NCBI RefSeq assembly: GCF_003226345.1
Contig: NZ_PDOF01000003.1
Location: 372,001-436,000 of the forward strand
Source: Alteribacter lacisalsi
GTDB taxonomy: Bacteria; Bacillota; Bacilli; Bacillales; Salisediminibacteriaceae
Length of the DNA: 64,000 nucleotides
Reading direction: 5' to 3'
Both the position numbers and the translations under genes were made by a program. Under the pieces are notes generated by a model that made no database searches, was not told where the DNA came from, and was given only the letters and a program-made list of their open reading frames with translations. Shown in pieces: positions 1 to 8,301 of this stretch. Positions within the stretch are counted from its first letter, which is position 1. Each line of letters starts with the position of its first letter.

Positions 1-154
1 TAGCTTTGCCCATCAGTCCGGAACGCCCTTCTCCAGTTATAAAGATCCGCTTAGCTGTCTGCAGTTCCTGACTCAAGGCTTTTGCCTGGCTGTCGGAAAC
101 GTTGGAAAGAACCGTCTCCATTTCAATAGCAACCTGATTAATGATTGTTTTCAT
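1..154 (-). CDS. hxlB: 6-phospho-3-hexuloisomerase, N-terminal part (cut by window edge)
   Basis: Only the first 51 or so codons are inside the window; the rest lies beyond base 1. The visible protein begins MKTIINQVAIEME and contains GEGRSGLMGKA, which matches the start of the SIS (sugar isomerase) domain of HxlB enzymes (GAGRSGLMAK in B. subtilis). HxlB interconverts 3-hexulose-6-phosphate and fructose-6-phosphate. The ATG at 154 overlaps the end of hxlA in another frame, with a second possible ATG at 160, so the two genes are probably translationally coupled. The assignment relies on the short N-terminus and on the hxlA neighbour. Confidence 0.8.
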   Translation of the reverse strand, partial: MKTIINQVAIEMETVLSNVSDSQAKALSQELQTAKRIFITGEGRSGLMGKA

Positions 155-776
155 AGTCATCCATAACCCCTCTCATGGTTGAAACAACTTTGCCTTTGTC
201 TTTTGCCTTTGTCACTGCACTCCCTACAATGACGACTGAAGGAGATTTGTGCATAATATCCGGCAATGAATCTAGGGAAATGCCACCTGCAACGGCAACT
301 TCAAGGCCGCTTCGTTCTTCAACAAGCGAGAACATGTCCAACTTCATTGCCTCTTTTTTTTGCATATCTTTACCAAAATGAAGACTCACGAGGTCCACTC
401 CCAGCTCCTCCAGGTCTGCCATACGGTGCGAATCTGTTACACCAAGCAAATCAATCATGACGCGTTTTTCATTGTTTCGGGCAACTTCCAGCACATCCGC
501 AATGGTCTGATCCGCTGAAAAAGCCATCACTGTTGTAATGTCCGCTCCTGCTTCAAAAGCCTGGAGGGCTTCATGCCGCCCTGCATCACATGTTTTCATA
601 TCTGCAACTAAGGTTTTATAAGGATATTTTTCTTTAATTTCTCTTACAATTGCCATCCCGTACTCTTTAATTACTCCTGTGCCCACTTCAATCCAGTCAA
701 TATGTGATTCAGTCTGTTCAAGTATGGTGTAGCATTCTTCACGGGTTAACCTGTCCAACGCCAGTTGAATCTTCAT
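138..776 (-). CDS. hxlA: 3-hexulose-6-phosphate synthase (HPS / KGPDC family)
   Basis: This 212-residue TIM-barrel enzyme has the normal family length. It carries the LALD start (D8), the metal and proton-transfer motif DMKTCDAG at about residues 59-66, and the phosphate-binding AVAGGIS at about 161-167. HPS condenses formaldehyde with ribulose-5-phosphate, or runs in reverse to make ribulose-5-phosphate. The same fold includes 3-keto-L-gulonate-6-phosphate decarboxylase, but the adjoining hxlB favours HPS. A GGAGG sits about 10 bases before the ATG. It follows the PfkB kinase gene by 17 bases, so it is in one operon with it. That pairing suggests a role in sugar-acid or pentose metabolism rather than pure formaldehyde detoxification. 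Confidence 0.85.
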   Translation of the reverse strand: MKIQLALDRLTREECYTILEQTESHIDWIEVGTGVIKEYGMAIVREIKEKYPYKTLVADMKTCDAGRHEALQAFEAGADITTVMAFSADQTIADVLEVARNNEKRVMIDLLGVTDSHRMADLEELGVDLVSLHFGKDMQKKEAMKLDMFSLVEERSGLEVAVAGGISLDSLPDIMHKSPSVVIVGSAVTKAKDKGKVVSTMRGVMDDYENNH

Positions 777-793
777 AGGAAATGATCCTCCTT

Positions 794-1744
794 CTATCTT
801 TCTATAAATTCTTTTTCACCAAGCTGGATTAACACCTCGTCCAGGTATGGGAGACCTTCATTGTCTCCGGAGACTCCCACAACCATGGAACCGATCGTAT
901 TGGCCATATGAAGTCGTTTTTCCAAAGTCCATCCCTGCAGCCAGCTGTAGAGGTACCCTGCATCGAAGCCGTCACCGGCACCGACCGTATCAACCACTTT
1001 TTGAGCTTTTACAGCAGGTGAGATGATTGTTTCACCATTTTCCCAACCGATTGATCCATTTTCACCGTCTTTCAGTACAACCGAGGTAAGACCAAGAGCA
1101 CGGCATTTCTGAAAAATAATGTCTGGGTCTACACTGTTAAACAGAATTTCTGCTTCCTCCACTCCGGCCAGTAAAAGATCCACTTCAGGGAGGATGTCCA
1201 ACAAGGCCTCTCTGGCTTCTTCTTTTTCCCAAAGTTTGAGACGAATGTTTGGATCCAGTGAGATGAAAAGACCCTGTTCTTTTGCATGACGGATCGCTTT
1301 CTTTATAATAGGAACGTTTTTCTTCTTATCAAGGGCCATAAACACACCGGTTATATGCAGTACCTGCCCTCCATTAAAGATCGATGCGCTGATCGCCTCT
1401 TCCGTGAGAGTGGATGTCGGTGAGTTGGAGCGGTAGTAAAAGGTTTGACCTCCCCCTCCTTCGTACACTTCTTTGAATTGAACGGAGGTAGGGTAGCCAT
1501 CTACCAGCTTAACCTCAGATGTATCCACGCCTTCTCCTCGGGCAAAATTCCGGATAAAGCGGCCAAATTCGTCGTTTCCGAGTCTGCTGACCCACGTTGT
1601 GCGAAGGCCGAGTCTCGCACAGCCAATAGCCAGGTTAAACTCTGCGCCGCCTGCTTTGCGGTCAAAGGCATTTACAAATCTCATCGGTCCTTCTGTCTGG
1701 GGCTGCATGGAAACCATGGCATCCCCGATCGTAATTACATCCAT
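794..1744 (-). CDS. kdgK: PfkB-family sugar kinase, 2-keto-3-deoxygluconate kinase-like
   Basis: The protein is 316 residues, typical for ribokinase-like kinases. The N-terminal GD motif and the AGGAEFNLAIG segment (about 31-41) form the substrate-binding part. DPNIR (about 164-168) is characteristic of KDG kinases, and DTVGAGDGF (252-260) is the PfkB signature 2 with catalytic Asp258. It probably phosphorylates 2-keto-3-deoxygluconate or a related ketose with ATP. RBS AGGAG lies 9 bases before ATG. It is the first structural gene after the divergent-looking regulator region and is 17 bases from hxlA. Substrate specificity among PfkB kinases is uncertain from sequence. Confidence 0.72.
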   Translation of the reverse strand: MDVITIGDAMVSMQPQTEGPMRFVNAFDRKAGGAEFNLAIGCARLGLRTTWVSRLGNDEFGRFIRNFARGEGVDTSEVKLVDGYPTSVQFKEVYEGGGGQTFYYRSNSPTSTLTEEAISASIFNGGQVLHITGVFMALDKKKNVPIIKKAIRHAKEQGLFISLDPNIRLKLWEKEEAREALLDILPEVDLLLAGVEEAEILFNSVDPDIIFQKCRALGLTSVVLKDGENGSIGWENGETIISPAVKAQKVVDTVGAGDGFDAGYLYSWLQGWTLEKRLHMANTIGSMVVGVSGDNEGLPYLDEVLIQLGEKEFIER

Positions 1745-1768
1745 TTCGATCAGCTCCTGTCTGCCAGA

Positions 1769-2773
1769 TTAGCAAGATTCTCCGGGTATCAGGTCCGGCT
1801 CATATAGATAAACCATTTCATCTCCGGTATCGTTATTTTTGACTTTATTAATGATAATGGAAGCTGCTTTTCGCCCCATTTCAAAAGTCGGCTGAGCAAT
1901 ATACGAAAGAGTCGGTGAATACAGATCAGCAAAGGAAACCCTGTCTATTCCGATCACAGCCAAATCTTCCGGCATTGAAAGACCGCTTTCCTTCACGAAC
2001 TTCAACACTTCAATCAGGGATAGATCATTGGAAGCCAATATGGCATCCGGTTTTGAAGATGTGTTAAACATCTCCCTGAGTGTGTCCTGCATTTCTTCTA
2101 CGTCCACGCTTTTAATCCACTCTTCTTTCAGCACAAGCTTATTTTTTTTGTGGGATTGTTTGAATCCTTTGATCCGATCAACCCTTGATGATGGTTTCTG
2201 CTTAAGAGAGGTAGTTAACATCGCAATGCTGGAATAGCCTTTTTCCGCCAGATAGGTCACAGCAAGATCTGAAGCCTTCTCATTGTTCAGCTGAACGGTG
2301 GGAACTTCAACTTCCTCCATAACCCGATCCATAAATACCAGGGGATAATCTCCATCCTTCATTTTCTTATATAAGTCCAGGTTGCCGCCGGTGGGGAAAA
2401 CGATGAGTCCGTCCACCTGCTTAGCCAAAAGCATTTCGATATACTTTTTTTCTTTTTCAGGATTGTCATCGGCATTACACACAATAAGATGAAAATCATG
2501 CTCATGGCAGTAATCTTCAATGGCTCTGATCACCTGGGTGGAGAAGGAATGAAGAATATTTGCCACAATCACCCCGATTGTCTGTGTAGATTTCTGCTTC
2601 AAGCTCCGGGCCACAATGTTCGGCTGATATCCCAGCTCACTGATTGCGCTTTCAATTCGTGCTTTTGTTTTTACACCCATGTAGTCATACCGCTTGTTTA
2701 AATACTGCGAAACAGTACTTTTGGAAACACCGGCATGCTTGGCTACATCAGCCATCGTTATGCGTTTATTCAC
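1769..2773 (-). CDS. LacI-family transcriptional regulator (KdgR-like)
   Basis: A 334-residue repressor. Residues 4-50 hold a LacI-type helix-turn-helix and hinge (MADVAKHAGVSKSTVSQYLN), followed by a periplasmic-binding-protein-like effector domain (about 60-330) with the usual GVIVANI, FMDRV, LASND and IGIDR segments. It starts with GTG; no strong Shine-Dalgarno is visible. It is the first gene of the operon with the kinase, hxlA and hxlB, which suggests that it controls them and itself through the tandem operators immediately upstream. The effector is likely a sugar acid or sugar phosphate, but this is inference from the neighbours. Confidence 0.85.
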   Translation of the reverse strand: MNKRITMADVAKHAGVSKSTVSQYLNKRYDYMGVKTKARIESAISELGYQPNIVARSLKQKSTQTIGVIVANILHSFSTQVIRAIEDYCHEHDFHLIVCNADDNPEKEKKYIEMLLAKQVDGLIVFPTGGNLDLYKKMKDGDYPLVFMDRVMEEVEVPTVQLNNEKASDLAVTYLAEKGYSSIAMLTTSLKQKPSSRVDRIKGFKQSHKKNKLVLKEEWIKSVDVEEMQDTLREMFNTSSKPDAILASNDLSLIEVLKFVKESGLSMPEDLAVIGIDRVSFADLYSPTLSYIAQPTFEMGRKAASIIINKVKNNDTGDEMVYLYEPDLIPGESC

Positions 2774-2797
2774 ATTAATTCAGCTCGCTCTCGCATT

Positions 2798-2826
2798 ACT
2801 AAATCGGTTTAGTAAATCGGTTTAGT
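2798..2826. promoter_or_regulatory. Tandem overlapping LacI-type operators
   Basis: Two copies of the same near-palindrome overlap by three bases: ACTAAATCGGTTTAGT (2798-2813) and AGTAAATCGGTTTAGT (2811-2826). The TAAA/TTTA arms surround a central TCGG, the CG-centred layout of LacI-family operators. They lie 25 bases upstream of the regulator start, so autoregulation of the operon is the simplest reading. Confidence 0.75.
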
Positions 2827-2842
2827 GAAAGTATAAAGCAAG

Positions 2843-2857
2843 TGTAAGCGCTTTACA
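2843..2857. promoter_or_regulatory. cre-like CcpA site (imperfect)
   Basis: TGTAAGCGCTTTACA has symmetric TGTAA/TTACA arms around GCGCT. It resembles the cre consensus TGNAANCGNWNNCA but has one extra base, so it is a weak candidate for catabolite control of the hxl/kdgK operon. Confidence 0.4.
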
Positions 2858-3023
2858 AGGTGAAATTTTTAGAAAACAGTTTTAAATTGCTTTTTACCAT
2901 CCCAAAAATCACAGAATGGCTTTAGATCATCTCGTTTTAAAAGAGAATTCAAACCCTATGTTTACTCTCCCCTCTCACGTGAAATGACCCAAGGAGTATG
3001 TATTTTTAATATGAGGTGAAATT

Positions 3024-4274
3024 ATGGGGCAAGTACAGCCTGCACAGGAGCAAAAGAGGAACATTTTTATAGAGAAGCTGAAAGTTATCGGGCCGGGGGC
3101 GATTATTGCGGCGTCCTTTGTGGGGCCTGGTACGATCACGACTGCTACTGAAGCAGGCGCATCGTTCGGATACGCCCTGCTGTGGGCGCTCGTCTTTTCC
3201 GTTATTACGACCATCGTCCTGCAGATGATGGTCGCCCGGCTTGGAATCGTAGCCCGGAAAGGGCTCGGGGCTGCTGTGAGGGATCAATTCTCGCATCCTG
3301 CCATTAAGTACAGTATCGTGGCTTTCGTCATTTTATCCATATTTACTGGATCCGCTGCTTATATGAGCGGGGATTTAAACGGCACGTCGCTTGGTCTGTC
3401 CACCTTAACCGGCTGGGACATCAACGTCATCGGTCCGTTTGTAGGTCTCGTGGTGCTTCTCATCGGTCTGAGCGGCAGTTACAAGCTGATCGAGAAAATG
3501 ATGATTGCACTCGTCATTGTCATGAGTACCGTATTTGTTACAACCATGGTGATTGCCCAGCCGGATCTTGGAGGGATTGCTTCAGGGATCTTTGCGCCAT
3601 CATTTCCAGTCGGCTCCATCATTACCATTGCGGCGCTGATAGGTACAACCGTCGTACCTTACAATCTTTTTATCCATTCCTCTTCTGTACAGGAAAGATG
3701 GCATCATCCGTCTCATTTAAAAGATTCCAAGTGGGATATAGTGGTCTCCATCGGGATGGGTGGCTTAATCTCCGCTTCAATCTTAATTACATCGGGTACG
3801 TTAATGCGAGGTGTGGAAGTGGAAACCGTGGCAGATCTGGCTCTGCAGCTCGAACCGCTTCTTGGGGGCTGGGCCGAGACCTTTCTTGCTATCGGCATCT
3901 TCTCAGCCGGCTTTTCTTCCATGACAGCCGCGGCACTGGGGGCATCCATCACCATCAGCAGTATCCTGAAATGGGAAAACGGCCTGAAAAACTGGCGCTT
4001 TAAAGCCGTGTTTACCCTCGTAATCGTGATTGGCATCCTAAGTTTCGCCTTTAACGTGGAACCACTCGCAGTCATCCTGTTTGCCCAGGCACTAAACGGC
4101 ATTCTTCTGCCCGGGATCGCTGTTCTCATCCTGATCATCATGAACAACAAACAGCTCCTCGGTAAATACACCAACTCGCTTAAAGTCAACATCATCGGGG
4201 GTATTGTGGTGATGGTCTGCATCGGTATCGGGGCATATAGCCTGTTAACGGCGATTAGTGATCTGCTGGGTTAA
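3024..4274 (+). CDS. NRAMP/SLC11-family transporter with altered metal-site motifs
   Basis: This 416-residue protein has about eleven hydrophobic segments and the NRAMP opening GPGAIIAASFVGPG. In canonical NRAMP Mn/Fe transporters the first helix carries DPGN and the sixth carries MPHN, which bind the metal. Here the matching positions read GPGT (about 34-37) and VPYN (about 211-214), so the metal-coordinating Asp, the Asn of helix 1, and the Met and His of helix 6 are all replaced. It may transport a different substrate. RBS GAGGTGA is 6 bases before ATG. It stands alone, divergent from the LacI operon, with no obvious Fur or MntR box. Confidence 0.8.
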   Translation: MGQVQPAQEQKRNIFIEKLKVIGPGAIIAASFVGPGTITTATEAGASFGYALLWALVFSVITTIVLQMMVARLGIVARKGLGAAVRDQFSHPAIKYSIVAFVILSIFTGSAAYMSGDLNGTSLGLSTLTGWDINVIGPFVGLVVLLIGLSGSYKLIEKMMIALVIVMSTVFVTTMVIAQPDLGGIASGIFAPSFPVGSIITIAALIGTTVVPYNLFIHSSSVQERWHHPSHLKDSKWDIVVSIGMGGLISASILITSGTLMRGVEVETVADLALQLEPLLGGWAETFLAIGIFSAGFSSMTAAALGASITISSILKWENGLKNWRFKAVFTLVIVIGILSFAFNVEPLAVILFAQALNGILLPGIAVLILIIMNNKQLLGKYTNSLKVNIIGGIVVMVCIGIGAYSLLTAISDLLG

Positions 4275-4539
4275 GTTTATACCCTTCTTTCAGGGCATAC
4301 AGAAAAGCAAAATGAAAGTCTCAACTACCCAAAAGAATAGAACCCTCTCCTACCCTTCATCCCTTGCCTACTCACTATTCTGCTTTGAAACGCTATCTAG
4401 AGGAATATTAATGTATAAGTTTGTCATAGTAGGAAAACACTTTTGGCGGCATTGAGTTGAGTAGACATTTTCTATAAAAATACAAAATTTAAAATATTTA
4501 TTATATAATAGTATAAAATAACTAATTTAGAGGTGTAGC

Positions 4540-4962
4540 ATGAGTCAGAAACTACAAAATGAAGAAACCATAAAAAAACTCAAGGAAAACAATGGTGACC
4601 TAACTGAATTAACCTCGAAGGAACTTGAAATCTTACTAAAATATTCTCCTGAAGTCATAAAAGCAATTATTAAAATGGGAGAAGTAGGTTCAAAATCTCA
4701 AGATAAGGTATACAGTGCAATTGACAATGCAATAGATACTTTTTCCGAGCAATTAAAAGACCCCAATTTAAGTGAAGAAGCTAGAGACAAACTCAATGAT
4801 CGAATTGAGCGTATGGTTGAGAAAGTTTATCAGAAAGATTCTGAGTTCAAAAAATGGATGTTTGCCTCGCTCTGGGTAGGTGTAGGTGGAGCAGCTTTAG
4901 CTGTAGCCGGCAAAAACCCTGAAGTAAGAAAAGCGGCCTTAAAGTTACTAAACAAAGGTTAA
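4540..4962 (+). CDS. Hypothetical helical protein with C-terminal hydrophobic segment
   Basis: I do not recognise this 140-residue protein. It is charged and predicted helical for residues 1-105 (many Lys/Glu, possible coiled coil), followed by a hydrophobic stretch ASLWVGVGGAALAVAG at about 109-124 and a basic tail. It could be a tail-anchored or peripheral membrane protein. RBS AGAGGTG is 5 bases before ATG. The gene and its upstream region are clearly more AT-rich than the NRAMP gene before it, which hints at separate acquisition. It ends just before a strong hairpin shared with the convergent glpP-like gene. Confidence 0.6.
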   Translation: MSQKLQNEETIKKLKENNGDLTELTSKELEILLKYSPEVIKAIIKMGEVGSKSQDKVYSAIDNAIDTFSEQLKDPNLSEEARDKLNDRIERMVEKVYQKDSEFKKWMFASLWVGVGGAALAVAGKNPEVRKAALKLLNKG

Positions 4963-4970
4963 AAAAACAA

Positions 4971-4999
4971 GCGCAAGGATCAATATGCGATCCTTGCGC
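4971..4999. terminator. Bidirectional intrinsic terminator
   Basis: An 11-bp perfect stem (GCGCAAGGATC, 4971-4981, with GATCCTTGCGC, 4989-4999) and a 7-base loop. A run of seven A precedes it on the plus strand, giving a U-run for minus-strand transcripts, and TTTCCT follows it on the plus side. It separates the convergent hypothetical gene and glpP-like gene. Confidence 0.9.
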
Positions 5000-5016
5000 T
5001 TTCCTATAAGAAGAAT

Positions 5017-5604
5017 CTACATGTCTGTGTTCCATAAACGTGGACTACCACAGGATGCAGCGAGCGCACCTGCTTCAAGAGCCTGGGCAATCTCTTGTTC
5101 GTTTTCGATAAGACCTCCCACAATAATCGGAAGTGGAGTCACTTCGGCGAGTTCTGTTATTACTCGGGGGATGACGCCCGGAAGGATTTCTACAGCGTCC
5201 GGCTGGGCCGCCTTGAGCATCTGTATACCTTTTTTTATAGCGCTTTTATCAATAAAAAACAGTCGCTGAATTGTGATCAGCCCTTCTTTTTTTGCATATT
5301 TTATTAAGTGGTTTTTCGTGGTAATGATGCCTTCCGGTCGAATTTTTTCAGCGAGAAAGCGAATGCCGCTGCGATCGTTTGCAATTCCGTCAACAAAATC
5401 CAGATGAACAAACACTTTGATGTTGTGTTTTTGAAGCCGTTTAACATTGTCACCTACTGTCAGAATGTCCCCTACCATTAAGAAAGCGACGTTGCAGTTG
5501 CTTGACAGGACTTCATCTAATTTCTCCGGGCTGTTGATCGCTGCAATTACCTGTGATTCAATCATGTCAGTTATTGCGGGTATCCTCGTCTCACTGTGAT
5601 CCAT
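5017..5604 (-). CDS. glpP: GlpP-family glycerol-3-phosphate-responsive antiterminator
   Basis: The 195-residue protein matches GlpP throughout. It has an N-terminal region with NCNVAFLMVGDI, then VFVHLDFVDGIAND (about 65-80), IITTKNHLIKYAKKEGL and a C-terminal phosphate-binding barrel end VGGLIENEQEI...ALAASCGS. In B. subtilis GlpP binds glycerol-3-phosphate and the leader RNA of glpD and glpFK and prevents termination. Here no glycerol kinase or dehydrogenase gene is adjacent. Instead the gene lies 45 bases after a phosphatase gene and downstream of an ABC importer whose own leader holds a long hairpin, so it may be dedicated to that importer. The start has only a weak RBS (TGAGGGA). Confidence 0.88.
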   Translation of the reverse strand: MDHSETRIPAITDMIESQVIAAINSPEKLDEVLSSNCNVAFLMVGDILTVGDNVKRLQKHNIKVFVHLDFVDGIANDRSGIRFLAEKIRPEGIITTKNHLIKYAKKEGLITIQRLFFIDKSAIKKGIQMLKAAQPDAVEILPGVIPRVITELAEVTPLPIIVGGLIENEQEIAQALEAGALAASCGSPRLWNTDM

Positions 5605-5649
5605 AACGGCAATCCCTCATTAGTGTGATATAGTATACGCTTTACAATA

Positions 5650-6432
5650 TTACCATTCTATCGTATGAATATCCTTAACGCTTGTCAATGTGAAATCAGG
5701 TTTGTATTCCGATTTTTCTGCCATTTTTTCGTCTGTAATCCCCGAGAGAACAAGAATTGACTTCAGACGGTTTTCAGTACCCATCCGAATATCTGTTTCA
5801 AGGCGATCACCAATAATATAGCAATTCTCCTCTTCGATCCCTAGTGTCCTTATTGCAAGACCAGTTATGATTGGCGACGGTTTGCCAGCAATGACATCAA
5901 CTTTCACACCGGCTGTTCCTTCAAATGCGCCAATAACGGCCCCGCAGTCAGGAATCTCATTGTTATTCTCAATCGGGCACGTACGGTCAGGATTGGTTGC
6001 CACTACAGTTGCTCCGTTTTTCCACCCCTGAAAAGCCTGGTTCACCATCTCATAATTAAACTGTCGATCCCAGCCGAGTACGACAAATGATGCCTCCAAT
6101 GGGTTATCGGTCACTTTTATACCGGCCATGCGAAGTTCATCAATCAAAGGCTGCTCCCCAATCACCCAGGCTGTTTTCGACTTCACATTTTGTGTACGAA
6201 TGTAGTGTGCAGCTGCAACATTGGAATTAATAATATTCTCTTTGCTCACCCTGATTCCCATGCCTGTAAGTTTCTTTAAGTAATCTTCCCTGCTGGCAAT
6301 GGACTTATTTGAGAGAAACAATATTTTATGCCCTTCTTCCGTGAGACGGTTAATTGCCTGCGGTACCCCATCAATTACTTCCTCTCCTAAATAAACGGTT
6401 CCATCCAGATCAAACATAAATCCTTTCTGCAT
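5650..6432 (-). CDS. HAD-IIA sugar-phosphate phosphatase (AraL/NagD type)
   Basis: The protein is about 260 residues from the ATG at 6432, chosen because AGGGAGAG lies 6 bases upstream and the HAD motif then falls at the N-terminus. HAD motif I is DLDGTVYLG, motif II FLSNKS, motif III GKPSP and motif IV IIGDRLETDI. The cap domain resembles AraL of B. subtilis (WVIGEQPLIDELRMAGI). Family members dephosphorylate small sugar phosphates, and some HAD-IIA enzymes act on glycerol-3-phosphate. Position between an ABC importer and glpP suggests that it removes phosphate from the imported compound or from a glycerol phosphate. Substrate is inference. Confidence 0.8.
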   Translation of the reverse strand: MQKGFMFDLDGTVYLGEEVIDGVPQAINRLTEEGHKILFLSNKSIASREDYLKKLTGMGIRVSKENIINSNVAAAHYIRTQNVKSKTAWVIGEQPLIDELRMAGIKVTDNPLEASFVVLGWDRQFNYEMVNQAFQGWKNGATVVATNPDRTCPIENNNEIPDCGAVIGAFEGTAGVKVDVIAGKPSPIITGLAIRTLGIEEENCYIIGDRLETDIRMGTENRLKSILVLSGITDEKMAEKSEYKPDFTLTSVKDIHTIEW

Positions 6433-6496
6433 GTTTTTCTCTCCCTGTCGAATGTGTTTAAATAAAGCGATCGCTAACCTCCAATTTATAAAAAGA

Positions 6497-6518
6497 CCTG
6501 CTGAACTTATCCAGCAGG
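6497..6518 (-). terminator. Intrinsic terminator after the ABC permease gene
   Basis: On the minus strand CCTGCTG and CAGCAGG form a 7-bp stem with an 8-base loop, followed by TCTTTTTAT. It begins 14 bases after the permease stop codon, so the phosphatase and glpP genes are reached only by read-through or from their own promoter. Confidence 0.8.
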
Positions 6519-6531
6519 CCATGTTAGATCA

Positions 6532-8301
6532 TTAGTAAAGTGAGTTTTTGGTAATTTTATTCGCAAGCGCCTGCAGAATCAGAACGAGACCAATAATGAG
6601 AACGGCCATGGCGGAAGCGGTGTAGACCTCTCCACGAAGAAGGTTCTGGAATACGACAAGCGACATTGGCGCCCAGCTCGACGGTGCCATCAGGATGGTA
6701 ATACTTGTTTCCTTGATAACTGTTACGAACACAAGAATTGATCCGGCTGCAATACCCGGCAACATGAGTGGTCCGACGACTGTAATGATTGCCAGGAGCT
6801 TCGAAGCGCCTAGATTGACTGCCGCCTCTTCTATATCGCTCTTAATGGCCATCATCGTACCCATAGTAGAACGGATCATATACGGCATCCGGCGAATGGC
6901 ATACGCAACGATCAGAAGAAACGCTGTACCCGTCAGCTGAAGCGGCGCCGTATTGAACATCTGAATATAGGCGATACCAAGGGCAATCCCCGGTACGATC
7001 AGCGGTACAGAAGAGATAAAGTCCAGCTTCGTCGCATTTTCACGAACAACGAAGTAGGATACAAAAGTTGCGATAATGACACTGATTACCAGTGCACCAC
7101 CGGCGAGAATGATACTGTTCAGGATGTTATCCCCCGAGCGGGTAAAGATCGTCTGGTAGTGGTCGAGTGTGAACCCTCGAGGCAGAAGATCTGCACCCCA
7201 CGTTGTTGCAAACGACTGCATAACAACGGAAAGAACCGTCAGCACCGGGATGAGAAGCACTAGACCCGTGTAGATTGCAAGAGAAGTTGTTACGACTTTA
7301 TTGTCGTTGAGCTTTGTCTGCTTCGGTTTTCCTGAAAGCGTGCCGTAGTCCTTGCCCTTTGTCACAAGCCGCTGGAGCCAGAAGAACAATGCCGCTACTA
7401 CAACCATTACCACCGTCAGAATAGAGGCACCGGCCCAGTTAAAGAATCCTGAAATTTCACGATACGCTTCTACGACAATCAAATTCAGTCCGTCAGGTGC
7501 AAGGATAATCGGCGTACCGAAATCCGAAAAACTGACTGTGAAGATAAGAAGCGCTGCAGAGACAATCCCCGGAATGGCAAGCGGGAACGTAATGAAGATC
7601 ATTGTCATCCAGTTCTTCGCCCCCATGTTCTGGGACGCTTCCTCAAGTGAAATATCACTGATCTTAAAGGCGGCTACCATCGGCCACAGTGCAAACGGGA
7701 AAAAGAAGAACGTCTGGATGAGCACGATGGCTGTCATAGAATAGGCGTTAATGAGCGTACCATCAAATCCCATTGACTGATAAAGAGAAGTCACCCAGCC
7801 CGTACGTCCGAACATGATAATAAAACCGGCTGCCGAGATAAACGTCGGAACGATAATCGGCATCGTACAAAGAGCAGCAAACGTCTTCTTAAACGGCATC
7901 GTTGTACGGGCAAAGCCGTAGGCGATCGGAAGACACATAAGGATAACGAGAAGCGACACTCCAAGTGACAGCATAAGGCTGTTACGAAGCGCCGACATGT
8001 ATACCCCACCGAACAGGCTGCCCCAGTGCTCAAGAGAAGCGTTGGACAATCGGTCCAGATTCGCTGCAAGAATATCCGGGTTAATGAGAGATCCCAGAAT
8101 GTTAACCGGCTGTCCCGTAAAACTGACAATAAGAACAGAAAGAAGAGGGAGCAACAGGAACAGAAAGAAGAAAGCGGCAATTACTGCCTTCATCAGCCAT
8201 AGGCTGTCAAACCTTGAGAAGAAGCCTGATTTCTGCTTCTTTTTCGGTGGCTTTGGCGGCTGTGTCTGTGCCTGAGTTGGCGTTGGTGTTCCGTTACTCA
8301 T
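6532..8301 (-). CDS. ABC importer permease, two fused six-helix domains (FbpB-type)
   Basis: The protein is 589 residues, the double length typical of FbpB/ThiP-type permeases in which two BPD_transp_1 domains are fused. A charged proline- and lysine-rich tail (1-25) precedes about twelve membrane helices. Each half has an EAA-type loop: EEASQNMGAKNWMTMIFITFPLAIPGI (N-half) and EEAAVNLGASKLLAIITVVGPLMLPGI (C-half), where it would contact the ATPase. The start ATG overlaps the stop of the ATPase gene (ATGA), so the two are coupled. Substrate class for this architecture includes iron, thiamine, aminoethylphosphonate and sugar phosphates; context here points to a phosphorylated carbon source. 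Confidence 0.85.
   Translation of the reverse strand: MSNGTPTPTQAQTQPPKPPKKKQKSGFFSRFDSLWLMKAVIAAFFFLFLLLPLLSVLIVSFTGQPVNILGSLINPDILAANLDRLSNASLEHWGSLFGGVYMSALRNSLMLSLGVSLLVILMCLPIAYGFARTTMPFKKTFAALCTMPIIVPTFISAAGFIIMFGRTGWVTSLYQSMGFDGTLINAYSMTAIVLIQTFFFFPFALWPMVAAFKISDISLEEASQNMGAKNWMTMIFITFPLAIPGIVSAALLIFTVSFSDFGTPIILAPDGLNLIVVEAYREISGFFNWAGASILTVVMVVVAALFFWLQRLVTKGKDYGTLSGKPKQTKLNDNKVVTTSLAIYTGLVLLIPVLTVLSVVMQSFATTWGADLLPRGFTLDHYQTIFTRSGDNILNSIILAGGALVISVIIATFVSYFVVRENATKLDFISSVPLIVPGIALGIAYIQMFNTAPLQLTGTAFLLIVAYAIRRMPYMIRSTMGTMMAIKSDIEEAAVNLGASKLLAIITVVGPLMLPGIAAGSILVFVTVIKETSITILMAPSSWAPMSLVVFQNLLRGEVYTASAMAVLIIGLVLILQALANKITKNSLY

Noticed and set aside
5650-6522. Longer HAD phosphatase starting at 6522
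   Set aside because: The extra 30 residues overlap the upstream terminator hairpin and lack an RBS; the ATG at 6432 has one.
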